A DNA stretch of 64,000 bases from Hyphomicrobiales bacterium (GCA_900468625.1 UBUL01000001.1:416440-480439), one strand, 5' to 3'. Positions 18,034 to 27,217 are shown, counted from the stretch's first letter. Notes: generated by a model from the sequence alone, not told the origin. Translations and numbers: made by a program.

Positions 18034-19461
18034 ATGGATACCCAAATGCTGATCGGCTCCCGCTTCGAAGCCGGCACGGAAACGGAAGAGCGCGTCCTCA
18101 ACCCGAAGACGGGAGAGACCGTGCTAAACTTGCCGGAGGCCTCGCTAGGCCAGATCGATGCCGCCGTCGATGCCGCCGAAAAAGCCTTCACACGCTGGTC
18201 GCAGACCACGCCCAGCCAGCGCTCGGCCTACCTCCTCAAGATCGCCGACGCTATCGAGCGCGATGCCGAAGGCTTCGCAGCGCTGGAGGCGCTGAACTGC
18301 GGCAAGCCGATCAACGCCGTGCTCAACGATGAAATCCCGGCGATCGTCGATTGCTATCGTTTCTTTGCCGGCGCGGTTCGCAGCCTTCACGGCCCGGTCG
18401 CCGGCGAATATCTGCCCGGTCACACTTCGATGATCCGCCGCGACCCGATCGGCATCGTCGGCTCCATCGCACCCTGGAACTACCCGCTGATGATGATGGC
18501 CTGGAAGCTGGCGCCGGCCATTGCCGGCGGCAACACCGTCGTCTTCAAGCCCTCCGAACAGACGCCGCTGACCGCCCTGAAGATGGCGAAGCTTTTGGCG
18601 GATATCCTGCCGGAAGGCGTCGTCAACGTCATCCTCGGCCGTGGCGAGAGCGTCGGCAATGCGCTGATCAACCATCCGAAGATCGGCATGGTCTCCATCA
18701 CCGGCGATGTCGCAACCGGCAAGAAGGTCTTGCAGGCCGCGGCCAAGACGGTCAAGCGCACGCATCTCGAACTCGGCGGCAAGGCGCCCGTCATCGTCTT
18801 CGACGATGCAGACATCGAAGCCGTCGTGTCAGGCATCCGCACCTTCGGCTACTACAATGCCGGCCAGGACTGCACCGCTGCCTGCCGCATCTATGCCGAC
18901 GCCAAGGTCTACGACAATTTCGTCGCCGACCTCACCTCCGCCGTGTCAAGCATCAGGTTCAACCTCGCCGACGACACCAAGAACGAAATCGGCCCGCTGA
19001 TTTCCAAGCGCCAGCGCGACCGCGTCGAGAGCTTCGTCACCCGCGCCGCCGAACACAAGCACATGGAGATCACGACAGGCGGCAAGATCTCCGGCGAACG
19101 CGGCTTCTTCTATGCGCCGACCATCGTCGCCGGCGCCACGCAGGACGACGAGATTGTCCGCCGCGAGGTCTTCGGCCCGGTCGTCTCGGTGACACGCTTC
19201 ACCAACCCCGACGATGCCGTTACCTGGGCCAATGACAGCGACTACGGCCTCGCCTCCTCGGTGTGGACCAAGGACATCAGCCGCGGCATGCAGACAGCCG
19301 CCCGGCTGCAATATGGCTGCACCTGGATCAACACCCACTTCATGCTGGTCAACGAAATGCCGCATGGCGGGCTCAAGCAATCCGGCTACGGCAAGGATAT
19401 GTCAGTCTACGCTATCGAAGATTATACGGCGGTGCGGCATGTGATGATCAATCACGGGTGA
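18034..19461 (+). CDS. Aminobutyraldehyde-type dehydrogenase (PatD-like)
   Basis: 475 residues, the length of E. coli PatD. NAD(P)-dependent oxidation of 4-aminobutyraldehyde (from putrescine) to GABA is the family reaction. Catalytic Glu246 in LELGGK, Cys280 in [13 protein letters not shown], and cofactor-binding APWNYPLMM and [10 protein letters not shown] are all present. The start at 18034 follows GGGGAATA. Its place at the end of a polyamine transporter operon supports an aminoaldehyde as substrate, but no putrescine transaminase gene is in the window, so the amino group must be removed by an enzyme encoded elsewhere. Confidence 0.87.
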   Translation: MDTQMLIGSRFEAGTETEERVLNPKTGETVLNLPEASLGQIDAAVDAAEKAFTRWSQTTPSQRSAYLLKIADAIERDAEGFAALEALNCGKPINAVLNDEIPAIVDCYRFFAGAVRSLHGPVAGEYLPGHTSMIRRDPIGIVGSIAPWNYPLMMMAWKLAPAIAGGNTVVFKPSEQTPLTALKMAKLLADILPEGVVNVILGRGESVGNALINHPKIGMVSITGDVATGKKVLQAAAKTVKRTHLELGGKAPVIVFDDADIEAVVSGIRTFGYYNAGQDCTAACRIYADAKVYDNFVADLTSAVSSIRFNLADDTKNEIGPLISKRQRDRVESFVTRAAEHKHMEITTGGKISGERGFFYAPTIVAGATQDDEIVRREVFGPVVSVTRFTNPDDAVTWANDSDYGLASSVWTKDISRGMQTAARLQYGCTWINTHFMLVNEMPHGGLKQSGYGKDMSVYAIEDYTAVRHVMINHG

Positions 19462-19519
19462 GAGGAGTTTGGAATAAGGCGTCCGGTCAAACAAGCGCCC
19501 TTGTGCTTGTTGTGACACC

Positions 19520-19709
19520 ATACCCCCCTCTGTCACTTCGTGACATCTCCCCCACATGAGGGGAGATCGTTGGGAGCTTGCCGCCCGCTCTGCAAAAATA
19601 ACAGCCTTAGCTTCAACAAATACGATATTGATTTAGATGCTATAGGTTGCAGCGAGTTACCAATCTCCCCCATGTGGGGGAGATGTCCCGAAAGGGACCG
19701 AGGGGGTAT
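19520..19709. repeat. Intergenic element with roughly 48-bp inverted ends
   Basis: The left end (19520–19569) starts ATACCCCCCTCTGTCAC; the right end (19661–19709), read in reverse, starts ATACCCCCTCGGTCCC. Both continue with the shared ACATCTCCCCCACATG, and about 90 bp of A/T-richer sequence lies between. A short relative occurs at 26274–26308. No transposase is inside, so it resembles a non-autonomous palindromic repeat. Confidence 0.75.
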
Positions 19710-19822
19710 CCGCACTCTCCGCAAACTCCACGTAAATCGACAACACATCAATCAAAGCCACCCTCGGAACAAATCACCCTCCTCCCGCGTCTTTAAGAAG
19801 TACAACGCAGAGGAGATTGCTA

Positions 19823-19996
19823 ATGCTGAAATGGGCTCTCATTTTCTTTGTGATTTCGCTGATCAGCGGCTTTTTCGGCTTTTCAGGGGTATCGGCGGCA
19901 ACCGCAACCATCGCGCGCGTTCTCTTCGCCATCTTCCTGATCATCTTCCTGGTGTTCCTGATCCTGGCCGTCATGGCAGGCAATGCCGTCATGTGA
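19823..19996 (+). CDS. DUF1328 small membrane protein
   Basis: 57 residues: two hydrophobic helices ([20 protein letters not shown] and [21 protein letters not shown]) separated by a short turn, the layout of the UPF0391/DUF1328 family of tiny inner-membrane proteins. AGAGGAGA precedes the ATG at 19823. Function is unknown; relatives are often linked to envelope or stress responses. It stands alone between a palindromic repeat and the convergent DUF1345 gene. Confidence 0.85.
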   Translation: MLKWALIFFVISLISGFFGFSGVSAATATIARVLFAIFLIIFLVFLILAVMAGNAVM

Positions 19997-20027
19997 CGGT
20001 ATAAGCCACGACTGTCGAAGGGGCGGG

Positions 20028-20702
20028 CTAGATCAAGCTCGCCCCAACGTTTATGGCGAGCGCGAGGATCGTCGTATTGAACAGGAACGACAGGATGGAA
20101 TGCAGCAGCGCCAGCTTACGCATGGAAACGGTGGAAATACCGATATCGGCGGTCTGCGCCGCGACGCCGATGGTGAAGGAGAAATACAGGAAATCCCAAT
20201 AGATCGGTTCTTCCACCGGTTCGGCGAATTTCAGCCCCTGTCCCTTGCCCGGGCTGCTGTAGAAGCGGTGCGCATAGTGGATGGTGAACAGAATGTGCAG
20301 GAACGCCCAGGATATCAGGATCGTCACGATCGCCATCATCACGCGGAAAAAGGCGACTTCCGGGGAGGCGTCCTTGACCCCGAGCAGATCGAGCGCGATG
20401 CCGCCGATGCTTGCGAGCGCTGCGGCAATCGAGAGGAACAGCAGGAAACCATCTGAAAAATCGAGATCCGCGGAGCGCTTGCGGATGCGCTGCGGATCGG
20501 CCGTCAGCATGCGATAAAGACTGTAGACGATGAAGACGATAGCCGTGGCGTCCCAAGCGATCAGCAGGTTGCCGGCGTTCAACTCGCGAGAGGTCAGAAG
20601 CAGGAAAACGGCGAGACCGGCAAGCACGGAAAACGCGATGACATGGTGCTTGCGCCACAGCACACGCCATCTGGAATGATGCAAATGTCCTTGCGCATCC
20701 AT
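20028..20702 (-). CDS. DUF1345 integral membrane protein
   Basis: 224 residues with about five TM segments (VIAFSVLAGLAVFLLLTSRE; AWDATAIVFIVYSLYRML; FFRVMMAIVTILISWAFLHILFTIHYAHRFY). The conserved EEPIYWDFLYFSFTIGVAAQTADIGIS region is the family hallmark. No biochemical role is known to me. It is convergent with the DUF1328 gene and lies downstream of the SDR gene beyond a strong terminator, so it is probably transcribed separately. Confidence 0.85.
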   Translation of the reverse strand: MDAQGHLHHSRWRVLWRKHHVIAFSVLAGLAVFLLLTSRELNAGNLLIAWDATAIVFIVYSLYRMLTADPQRIRKRSADLDFSDGFLLFLSIAAALASIGGIALDLLGVKDASPEVAFFRVMMAIVTILISWAFLHILFTIHYAHRFYSSPGKGQGLKFAEPVEEPIYWDFLYFSFTIGVAAQTADIGISTVSMRKLALLHSILSFLFNTTILALAINVGASLI

Positions 20703-20760
20703 GCCGCTCTCCCGATTGCAAATCGTCTTTCAAAACAACGATTCGCCGATGAGAGTGGCA

Positions 20761-20792
20761 AATAAAAGGAGGCCCCGCAATACGGGGCCTCC
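20761..20792 (-). terminator. Rho-independent terminator of the SDR gene
   Basis: GGAGGCCCCG/CGGGGCCTCC, a 10-bp perfect stem with a 5-nt loop, is followed on the minus strand by TTTTATT. It lies 18 bp past the SDR stop codon. Confidence 0.9.
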
Positions 20793-20809
20793 GATCGGAA
20801 AATGAACCC

Positions 20810-21541
20810 TCAGCCTGTCCAGCCGCCGTCGATGACGTGGATCTGGCCGGTCGTGAAGCCCGCCTCGTCGCCGGCAAGGTAAGTCACCAGTGCGGCGATC
20901 TCCTCGGCGGTCGCGATGCGGCCCATCGGCTGGCGCGCGATGAAATCCTTCATCGCCTTGTCGTAGTCGCCGGTTGCCCGCAGCCGCTCATGCAGGGAAG
21001 GGCTGTCGACGGTGCCTGGGCAAATGGCGTTGGCGCGGATACCCTTGGAAACGAAATCGGCGGCGATCGACTTGGTGAGGCCGATGACGGCAGCCTTGGA
21101 GGCGCAATAGGCGAAGCGGTTGGGCACGCCCTTCACGCTGGAAGCAACCGAGGACATATTGACGATCGAGCCCTTGCCCTTTTCCAGCATGCCGGGAAGG
21201 AAGGCGCGGCAGGTGGTGTACATCGCCTTGGCATTGAGGTTGAAAGAGAAATCCCAATCCTTCTCTTCGCAGTCGAGGATAGTGCCAGCATGGACGAAGC
21301 CGGCGCAGTTGAAGAGCGCGTCGATTGGACCGATCTCTTCGGCGTAGGCCTTGACGGCGGCGCTATCGAGCACGTTCAGCACATGCTTGGTGGCGCCATC
21401 CAGCGTCGAGAGCGTCTGCTCGTTGATGTCGGTGGCGTAAACATGTGCGCCAAGCGAGATGAAGCGCTCCGCCGATGCCCGGCCGATGCCCTGTCCCGCC
21501 GCCGTAATGACGACTTTCCTGCCTTCCAACCCGTGACCCAT
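20810..21541 (-). CDS. SDR dehydrogenase, 2-keto-3-deoxy-L-fuconate dehydrogenase-like
   Basis: 243 residues. Rossmann motif TAAGQGIG (13–20), NCAG (78–81), catalytic Ser130/131, Tyr145 and Lys149 (YCASK) make it an active classical SDR. The overall pattern (GRKVVITAAGQGIGRA, DVL-like segment, PGTVDSPSL) resembles 2-keto-3-deoxy-L-fuconate dehydrogenases and the related 3-hydroxybutyrate dehydrogenase DHRS6. Divergence from an IclR gene and a fuconolactonase-like amidohydrolase favours a sugar-acid role. Substrate is inferred, not shown. Confidence 0.8.
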   Translation of the reverse strand: MGHGLEGRKVVITAAGQGIGRASAERFISLGAHVYATDINEQTLSTLDGATKHVLNVLDSAAVKAYAEEIGPIDALFNCAGFVHAGTILDCEEKDWDFSFNLNAKAMYTTCRAFLPGMLEKGKGSIVNMSSVASSVKGVPNRFAYCASKAAVIGLTKSIAADFVSKGIRANAICPGTVDSPSLHERLRATGDYDKAMKDFIARQPMGRIATAEEIAALVTYLAGDEAGFTTGQIHVIDGGWTG

Positions 21542-21881
21542 AACCCTTATCCTTTCCTCGGGACTACGATCCTATTCATCTCGGGCGCATCGCCAGCAAC
21601 TTGAACAAGATCCTGCAATAACAATTAGTTGGCATAGCCGCTCTCTATGCTTCGAAGGACTGCGCCAAGCGGCCGCTCAGCTCGTTGAGGAGGACTGTAT
21701 GTTGTTCGCCACTTGGCAGTCCATCGCTAATCATTCGGATGCATCGCCTCATCGAACTTCCTCCTTCCAAGCTCGGACCTTTCGTCCGGTTTCTCTTAAA
21801 GACTCTTGAAGGTCGATGATTTATAAGCAAACATTTTATTCATTGGTCGTCAAGCCGTGATCATTAGCTTGTAAATTATCG

Positions 21882-21899
21882 TCATTCATATATGAATGA
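21882..21899. promoter_or_regulatory. Candidate IclR operator in the divergent region
   Basis: TCATTCATATATGAATGA is an 18-bp perfect palindrome, 32 bp upstream of the IclR start and between the divergent SDR and IclR units. It could serve autoregulation and control of the SDR gene. Confidence 0.65.
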
Positions 21900-21931
21900 T
21901 GATCGCACATCATCGCGTGAGGGCTTGTTAC

Positions 21932-22723
21932 ATGGGCATAGAAGACGACAGTGATCGCTACCGCGCGCCTGCCTTGGATAAGGGACTCGACATTCTCGAA
22001 TTGCTGGCGACGATCGACGGCGGCCTGACGCAGGCGGAAATCGCCAAGGCGCTCAACAAGAGCCCCAACGAATTCTACCGCATGCTCGATCGCCTCGTGC
22101 GGCGCGGCTATGTGCAGCGGCAGGATGGCGACCGCTTTTATCTGACGCTGAAGCTCTTCGGGCTTGCGCATTATCATGCGCCGGTGCGCCGCCTTGTCTC
22201 CTTCGCAACGCCGCTCATGCGCGAATTCTCCAACCGCGCCGAACAGGCCTGTCATCTGGCGATATACGATCGCGGCTCCGTCGTTGTCATCGCCCAGCAG
22301 GATTCGCCGACCTATTGGGGCATCTCGATCCGCGTCGGCGCCCAGCTCAATCTCTATAATACCGGCTCGGGGCACATTCTCCTGGCATTCCGGGATGCAA
22401 AGCAGCGCCAGATGATGATCAACGAGCAGAGACGTCAGGAGCAGGACACGGAAGAGCCGCCGGCCGATCTCGAGGAAAAGCTGCTGGCGATCCGTGAGAA
22501 GGGCTTCGAGACCATGAGCAGCCTGCAGACGAGCGGCGTGCACAATATTTCCGCCCCGGTGCTGGCGATGGACGGCAATGCGCTTGCGGCGCTGACCTGT
22601 CCCTATATCGAGCCCGTGAACCCAAAGGCGCCGACGCGTGAGCAGGTGGTGGAATATGTGCGGGAGGCGGCAAAGCGGATCTCGGAGACCGTGGCCGGCA
22701 CGGTCGAAAAAGCCGAGTTATAA
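21932..22723 (+). CDS. IclR-family transcriptional regulator
   Basis: 263 residues. The N-terminal winged helix (RYRAPALDKGLDILELLATIDGGLTQAEIAKALNKSPNEFYRMLDRL in part, about 8–60) is typical of the family; the C-terminal GAF-like effector domain covers about 90–250 (INISAPVL-type strand: VHNISAPVLAMDG). The start at 21932 (MGIEDDS) avoids reading through the operator. It is followed 65 bp later by the amidohydrolase gene and is divergent from the SDR gene, so it probably controls both. Confidence 0.88.
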   Translation: MGIEDDSDRYRAPALDKGLDILELLATIDGGLTQAEIAKALNKSPNEFYRMLDRLVRRGYVQRQDGDRFYLTLKLFGLAHYHAPVRRLVSFATPLMREFSNRAEQACHLAIYDRGSVVVIAQQDSPTYWGISIRVGAQLNLYNTGSGHILLAFRDAKQRQMMINEQRRQEQDTEEPPADLEEKLLAIREKGFETMSSLQTSGVHNISAPVLAMDGNALAALTCPYIEPVNPKAPTREQVVEYVREAAKRISETVAGTVEKAEL

Positions 22724-22788
22724 TTTTTATTTGAATAAACTATTCTTATGTGAGCATATATTGAGCAAGCAGGTATGGGAGGAAAACC

Positions 22789-23625
22789 ATGCTTTTCGAC
22801 AGCCATTTGCATATCGTCGACCGGAAACGTCTCGCCTATCCCTGGCTGGCCGACGCCGGCGCACTCGATCGCGACAGCCTTTACCAAGACTACGCACGGG
22901 AAGCCAAACGCCTGGGGATCACCGACGCGCTTCATATGGAGGTCGATGTCGCCGAAGACGATATCGAGCGGGAAACCGACTACATCAAAGGCCTGAGCCG
23001 CGAACCCGGCAGCCTGCTGCGCGGCGCCATCGCCGCCTGCCGCCCAGAAAGCACGCACTTCCCTGCCTATCTCGAACGCGCACTTGCCGACCCCTTCGTC
23101 AAGGGCTTCCGCCGCGTGCTGCATGTCGTACCGGATGATATCTCGGAGGGTGTCCTCTTCCGCGAAAACCTGAAACGGCTCGCCGATACCCGCCTCACCT
23201 TCGATCTCTGCGTCCTGCCGCATCAGATCTCCAAGGCGATCGCGCTGATCGACCTCAATCCCAACATCCGTTTCATTCTCGACCATTGCGGCGTGCCGGC
23301 GGTGAAGGATGGATTGAGCGAAAGCTGGGCATCCGGCATCAAGGACGTTGCGAAACGCCCGAATGTCATCGCGAAGATTTCCGGCGTCGTCGCCTATGCG
23401 GATCCGGAAAACTGGTCGCCGCAAACGCTGCGCCCCTTCGTCGAACATTGCATCGCGAGCTTCGGCTGGGATCGCGTCATATGGGGCAGCGATTGGCCGG
23501 TCTGCACGCTTGGCGGCAATCTCTCCACCTGGGTCGCCGCCACCCATGCCCTGATGCACGGTGTCAGTTCCGACGAACGCGATCGGCTTTATCACCTTAA
23601 TGCAAAGCGTCTTTGGTCTCTCTGA
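22789..23625 (+). CDS. Amidohydrolase, lactonase-like (L-fuconolactonase/TIM-barrel family)
   Basis: 278 residues of the amidohydrolase-2 (PF04909-type) family. N-terminal metal motif FDSHLHIVD (residues 3–11, HxH), later ILDHCGVPAV and IWGSDWPVC carry the conserved His and Asp ligands. Such enzymes hydrolyse sugar lactones or decarboxylate aromatic acids; the DWPVC form and the IclR/SDR neighbours favour a lactonase of the L-fuconolactone type. The pathway partners (sugar dehydrogenase, dehydratase) are not in the window, so this is a hypothesis. Confidence 0.78.
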   Translation: MLFDSHLHIVDRKRLAYPWLADAGALDRDSLYQDYAREAKRLGITDALHMEVDVAEDDIERETDYIKGLSREPGSLLRGAIAACRPESTHFPAYLERALADPFVKGFRRVLHVVPDDISEGVLFRENLKRLADTRLTFDLCVLPHQISKAIALIDLNPNIRFILDHCGVPAVKDGLSESWASGIKDVAKRPNVIAKISGVVAYADPENWSPQTLRPFVEHCIASFGWDRVIWGSDWPVCTLGGNLSTWVAATHALMHGVSSDERDRLYHLNAKRLWSL

Positions 23626-23704
23626 GACCGGACGCATTTTTATCAAGGCCATACCCCGCCCCGCCGCCGTCTAACTGCGGCGCACGCGAAGTCCCGCCTC
23701 AAAC

Positions 23705-23732
23705 AAAAAAGGCACCGCATCCCTGCGGCACC
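23705..23732 (-). terminator. Terminator of transaldolase
   Basis: CCGCA-TCCC-TGCGG stem extended through two mismatches to GG/CC, followed on the minus strand by six T. It sits about 47 bp past the tal stop. The stem is imperfect. Confidence 0.55.
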
Positions 23733-23778
23733 CCTCTCAAATCAGAGCTCCCCTTAATGGAGAGAAGCCCGGTCACCT

Positions 23779-24744
23779 TCAAGCAGCAGCGAGCTGCAGT
23801 TCCTTGCCGACCATGGCGCGCAGCGTGCCGAGGTCCTTGGCGAAGGCGCGGATGCCTTCGGAGAGCTTCTCGGTTGCCATCGCATCTTCGTTCATCATCC
23901 AGCGGAAGGTCTTCTCGTCCACGGCGATCTTGCCGGCGGCGCCCTTGTCTTCCGGCGAGAGCTTGCGCTCCAGCTTGCCTTCGTCCTTGGAAAGCTCGTC
24001 GAGCAGGTTCGGGCTGATCGTCAGACGGTCGCATCCGGCCAGCGCTTCGATTTCGCCGGTGTTGCGGAAGGAAGCGCCCATGACGATGGTCTTGATGTCG
24101 TTGGACTTGTAATAGTGGTAGATGTCGCGCACCGAGATGACGCCTGGATCTTCCTCAGCCGTGTAGTCCTTGCCCGTCGACTTCTTGTACCAGTCGAGGA
24201 TGCGGCCGACGAAGGGCGAGATCAGAAACACCTTGGCGTCGGCGCAGGCGATGGCCTGAGCCTTGCTGAAGAGCAGCGTCAGATTGCAGTCGATGCCTTC
24301 CTTCTGCAGCACTTCGGCCGCACGGATGCCTTCCCAGGTGGAAGCGAGCTTGATCAGGATGCGGTCACGCTCGATGCCGCGCTCCTTGTAGGCGGCAATG
24401 ATGGCGCGCGCCTTGGCGATCGAAGCTTCGGTGTCGAACGAGAGGTCGGCATCGACCTCGGTCGAAACACGGCCGGGGACGAGGCCGGAAAGAGCGGCAC
24501 CGACGGAGATCGCCAGACGGTCGCCGACGGCTGCGGCGATCGCTTCCGAAGTGCCGCCCTGCTTCTTGCCCCAGCCAACGGCTTCCTTGATCGCATCGGC
24601 GAACATCGGCGTGCCGAGCGCCTTCAGCACGATGGTCGGGTTGGTGGTGCAATCCACCGGCTTCAGGCGAGCGACTGCCTCGATATCGCCGGTATCGGCC
24701 ACGACCGTCGTCATGGCACGGAGTTGATCAAGCTTGGAAGTCAT
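23779..24744 (-). CDS. tal: Transaldolase B type
   Basis: 321 residues, classic long transaldolase. It transfers a dihydroxyacetone unit between sugar phosphates in the non-oxidative pentose phosphate pathway. DCTTNPT (31–37) is the family signature and the Schiff-base lysine is Lys132 in [12 protein letters not shown], the same position as in E. coli TalB. It has its own terminator and a long upstream region shared with a divergent SorC regulator. Rhizobia need it to route pentoses from polyol and xylose degradation, both of which are encoded in this window. Confidence 0.96.
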   Translation of the reverse strand: MTSKLDQLRAMTTVVADTGDIEAVARLKPVDCTTNPTIVLKALGTPMFADAIKEAVGWGKKQGGTSEAIAAAVGDRLAISVGAALSGLVPGRVSTEVDADLSFDTEASIAKARAIIAAYKERGIERDRILIKLASTWEGIRAAEVLQKEGIDCNLTLLFSKAQAIACADAKVFLISPFVGRILDWYKKSTGKDYTAEEDPGVISVRDIYHYYKSNDIKTIVMGASFRNTGEIEALAGCDRLTISPNLLDELSKDEGKLERKLSPEDKGAAGKIAVDEKTFRWMMNEDAMATEKLSEGIRAFAKDLGTLRAMVGKELQLAAA

Positions 24745-25103
24745 AACAGGTATCCTTGTTGAATGAGGCTCGTTCGGATGGAGATATCGGGCAGCAGAGC
24801 CGGTCTTTTCGTCGGACGGGACTTGAAAGCGTCAAGTGTGCAGCCTTCCTTCTCCTATATTTCGGTAACGGGATAAAAAGCGCGAAAGTTCCATTTCCGG
24901 TGACGGCCGAGCGACGAGGAGACGACGTTCCGAAAACTGGCTTTTCACCGGCACGGGGCGCCCTATATGGCCCCCTGACCGGCCTGGCACTTGCTCGGAA
25001 CAGCATCTGCACATTGTCCTCCTCGATTGGACAAGACCGAATTCCTCACCACCGACTATCAGCAATCTCGCACGGAAAAGTCAAGGACATTTGTGCAATT
25101 CGA

Positions 25104-25132
25104 TTGACATAAGTTTCATGTCATAGAATATC
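25104..25132 (+). promoter_or_regulatory. Promoter with embedded operator before the SorC gene
   Basis: TTGACA (25104–25109), 17-bp spacer, AATATC as a weak -10. The inverted repeat TGACAT-N7-ATGTCA (25105–25123) fills the space from -35 towards -10, so a bound regulator would exclude polymerase. The rest of the 500-bp region between tal and this gene (24745–25244) shows no RNA gene or convincing coding frame. Confidence 0.5.
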
Positions 25133-25244
25133 GGCAGCAGAAGAGCCGATCTCGCTTGCTCCCGTCGTCTGCCACGGTGCCCTCTCGCATCCATGGCGGA
25201 TCATGACGTTGAACGGCGCAAGCGGCAATCTTGTCGGAGGACCT

Positions 25245-26234
25245 GTGGTCAAACTGAGACGCGGAACCCATACCGCCTATTCGGAGACCTCGTCTCTGAG
25301 GCTTCGCGCCGCATGGCTCTATTATAACCAGGGCCTGACGCAGAAGGACGTTGCCGAGCAGCTCGGCATCAGCCGCACCACGGTCATCCGCCTGCTCGAC
25401 GAGGCCATGCGCCGCGCCGAAGTGCAGATCTGGATCACGGAAGGCATCGACGATTGCGTGGAGCTTGCGATCAAGCTCGAACGTACATTTGGCCTCGACG
25501 AGGCGATCGTCGTTCCCGAGCCGGCCGGCGGCAATGTGAACGCTCAGGCAAAGAGCGTCGGCCTGGCGCTCGGCCAGTTCCTGACGGAAGCCATCCCCGA
25601 CAATTCCACCATCGGCGTCGGCTGGGGCCGTACGATGACGGCGTCGCTTGCAAGCTTCCGCCCAACCCGCCGCGACAATTGCAAGGTGGTCTCCCTGCTC
25701 GGCGGCATCGTCGCCGTCCACCAGACCAACCCGATCGACTACACCTGGCGCCTGGCAAGCCAGCTGGGCGCGGAATGCTATATGTTCCTTGCACCGCTTC
25801 TCGTCGACTCCGTCGAGACCAAGCGCAATCTCATCGAGAAATGCGGGCTGGAAGCCATCTACCGGCTGGCGGAAAACCTCGATCTTGCGATTGTCAGCTG
25901 CGGCGATATCGGCCCGCAATCGACCTCGCTGTCGGAGGGTTTCATCTCGAAGCGGGAGCTGGAAGAACTGATCGAAATGGGCTGCGTCTGCGACACCATG
26001 TTCAACTTTCTCGATGCCGAGGGCAACTCCGTCGATCACCCCATCAACAAGCGCGTAATGTCCGTCGATCTCGAAACGCTGAAAAAGGCAAAGCACATCG
26101 TCATCTCCTCCGGCGGCGCCCACCGCGCCCAGGCAATCGGCGCCACTATCAAGCGCATCGGCTGCAACACGCTGATCACGGATGAAAGTGCGGCCAAGGC
26201 GCTGCTGCAGATGGCGGTGGCGAAGGCGGCTTGA
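25245..26234 (+). CDS. SorC/DeoR-type sugar-binding transcriptional regulator
   Basis: 329 residues from the GTG at 25245, chosen because GGAGG lies four bases before it; an ATG at 25203 is in frame but has no ribosome-binding site. The N-terminal HTH (LRLRAAWLYYNQGLTQKDVAEQLGISRTTVIRLLDEA) is followed by the sugar-phosphate-binding domain, with GVGWGRTM as the family's conserved glycine-rich loop and LLGGI further on. The target is unknown; the divergent tal gene and the gene itself are the nearest candidates. Confidence 0.85.
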   Translation: MVKLRRGTHTAYSETSSLRLRAAWLYYNQGLTQKDVAEQLGISRTTVIRLLDEAMRRAEVQIWITEGIDDCVELAIKLERTFGLDEAIVVPEPAGGNVNAQAKSVGLALGQFLTEAIPDNSTIGVGWGRTMTASLASFRPTRRDNCKVVSLLGGIVAVHQTNPIDYTWRLASQLGAECYMFLAPLLVDSVETKRNLIEKCGLEAIYRLAENLDLAIVSCGDIGPQSTSLSEGFISKRELEELIEMGCVCDTMFNFLDAEGNSVDHPINKRVMSVDLETLKKAKHIVISSGGAHRAQAIGATIKRIGCNTLITDESAAKALLQMAVAKAA

Positions 26235-26273
26235 GAGCGCTTCGGCCGTCAGCTCCGAGCGCGTCGAAAGTTC

Positions 26274-26308
26274 GTACCCCCTCTGTCACTTCGTGACAGA
26301 GGGGGTAC
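26274..26308. repeat. Perfect 16-bp inverted repeat
   Basis: GTACCCCCTCTGTCAC, a 3-nt loop TTC, and its exact complement. The arm is nearly identical to the end of the element at 19520, so this is probably a minimal derivative of that repeat. It lies between the convergent SorC and methyltransferase genes and may terminate transcription from either side, although no long T-run follows. Confidence 0.85.
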
Positions 26309-26344
26309 AGTCTCCAGAGACTCAAATCCTATCGCAATACCCCC

Positions 26345-27217
26345 TTAAGCATCCCCCGCTTCCCATCCGAGCATCGCGCGCTTGCGCGTCAGCCCCCAGT
26401 GATACCCCGTCAGCTGGCCGTTCTTGCCGAGCGCCCGGTGGCAGGGCACAACAAAAGAGATTGGATTGCGTCCGACGGCCGCCCCCACGGCCCGCATTGC
26501 CGTCGGCTGTCCGATATCCCTGGCGATGTCGGAATAGGTCACCGCCCGGCCCATCGGAATCTTCAACAGGCTTTCCCAGACGCGAAGCTGGAAATCCGAG
26601 CCGATCAGCACAACCCGCAACGGCTGGTCGCTCGACCAGTTCGAACGCTCGAAGATGCGCGCCGCATAAGGTGCCGTCGCATGCGGATCCTCGATGAATT
26701 GCGCATTCGGCCAGCGGCAGGTCATGTCAGCCAGGCAGGCTTTCTCATTGCCGGGATCACTGAAGGCGAGGCCAGCAAGGCCGCGATCGGTGACCATGAT
26801 CAGGGCGAGGCCGAAGGGGGAGATGTGAAACGCATAGCGCATCACCAGACCGCTGCCCCTTGCCTTCCATTCGCCGGGCGACATTGCCTCATGCGTTACG
26901 AAAAGATCGTGCAGCCGGCTCGGGCCGGAAAGGCCGACTTCGAACGAGGTCTCCAGCAACGGCAGATCCTCCTTGCGCAGCAGACGCTTGGCATGATCGA
27001 GCGTGACGGCCTGCAGGAAGGCCTTGGGCGACAGCCCGGCCCAGCGTGTAAACGTCTTCTGCAGCTGGGTCGGCGATTGGGCGAGCCTTTCGGCCAGCAT
27101 CTCCAGCGACGGCTGGTCGCGATATTCCTCGGTGATGAGCTCGATGACTTCACGCACCGTCTCGTAATCCTGACCTTCCGGGGTGATATCTTTCTTCAGC
27201 TGTGCAATCGCATTCAT
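26345..27217 (-). CDS. Ada-like regulator with O6-methylguanine-DNA methyltransferase domain
   Basis: 290 residues. An AraC-type HTH (about 20–120, SLEMLAERLAQSPTQLQKTFTRWAGLSPKAFLQ) is fused to a methyltransferase domain with acceptor Cys259 in the PCHR motif (ISFVVPCHRALG). It removes alkyl groups from O6-methylguanine in one irreversible transfer. The N-terminal zinc domain of full Ada, which repairs phosphotriesters and switches Ada to an activator, is absent, so induction by that route is not expected. The start at 27217 has GGAGAAAG upstream. Confidence 0.87.
   Translation of the reverse strand: MNAIAQLKKDITPEGQDYETVREVIELITEEYRDQPSLEMLAERLAQSPTQLQKTFTRWAGLSPKAFLQAVTLDHAKRLLRKEDLPLLETSFEVGLSGPSRLHDLFVTHEAMSPGEWKARGSGLVMRYAFHISPFGLALIMVTDRGLAGLAFSDPGNEKACLADMTCRWPNAQFIEDPHATAPYAARIFERSNWSSDQPLRVVLIGSDFQLRVWESLLKIPMGRAVTYSDIARDIGQPTAMRAVGAAVGRNPISFVVPCHRALGKNGQLTGYHWGLTRKRAMLGWEAGDA

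Noticed and set aside
21645..21830. 61-residue minus-strand frame between SDR and IclR
   Set aside because: No recognisable domain and it occupies the regulatory region of divergent genes; a remnant is possible but unsupported.
24756..25112. 118-residue plus-strand frame upstream of the SorC gene
   Set aside because: It covers the tal promoter region and shows no protein-like pattern.
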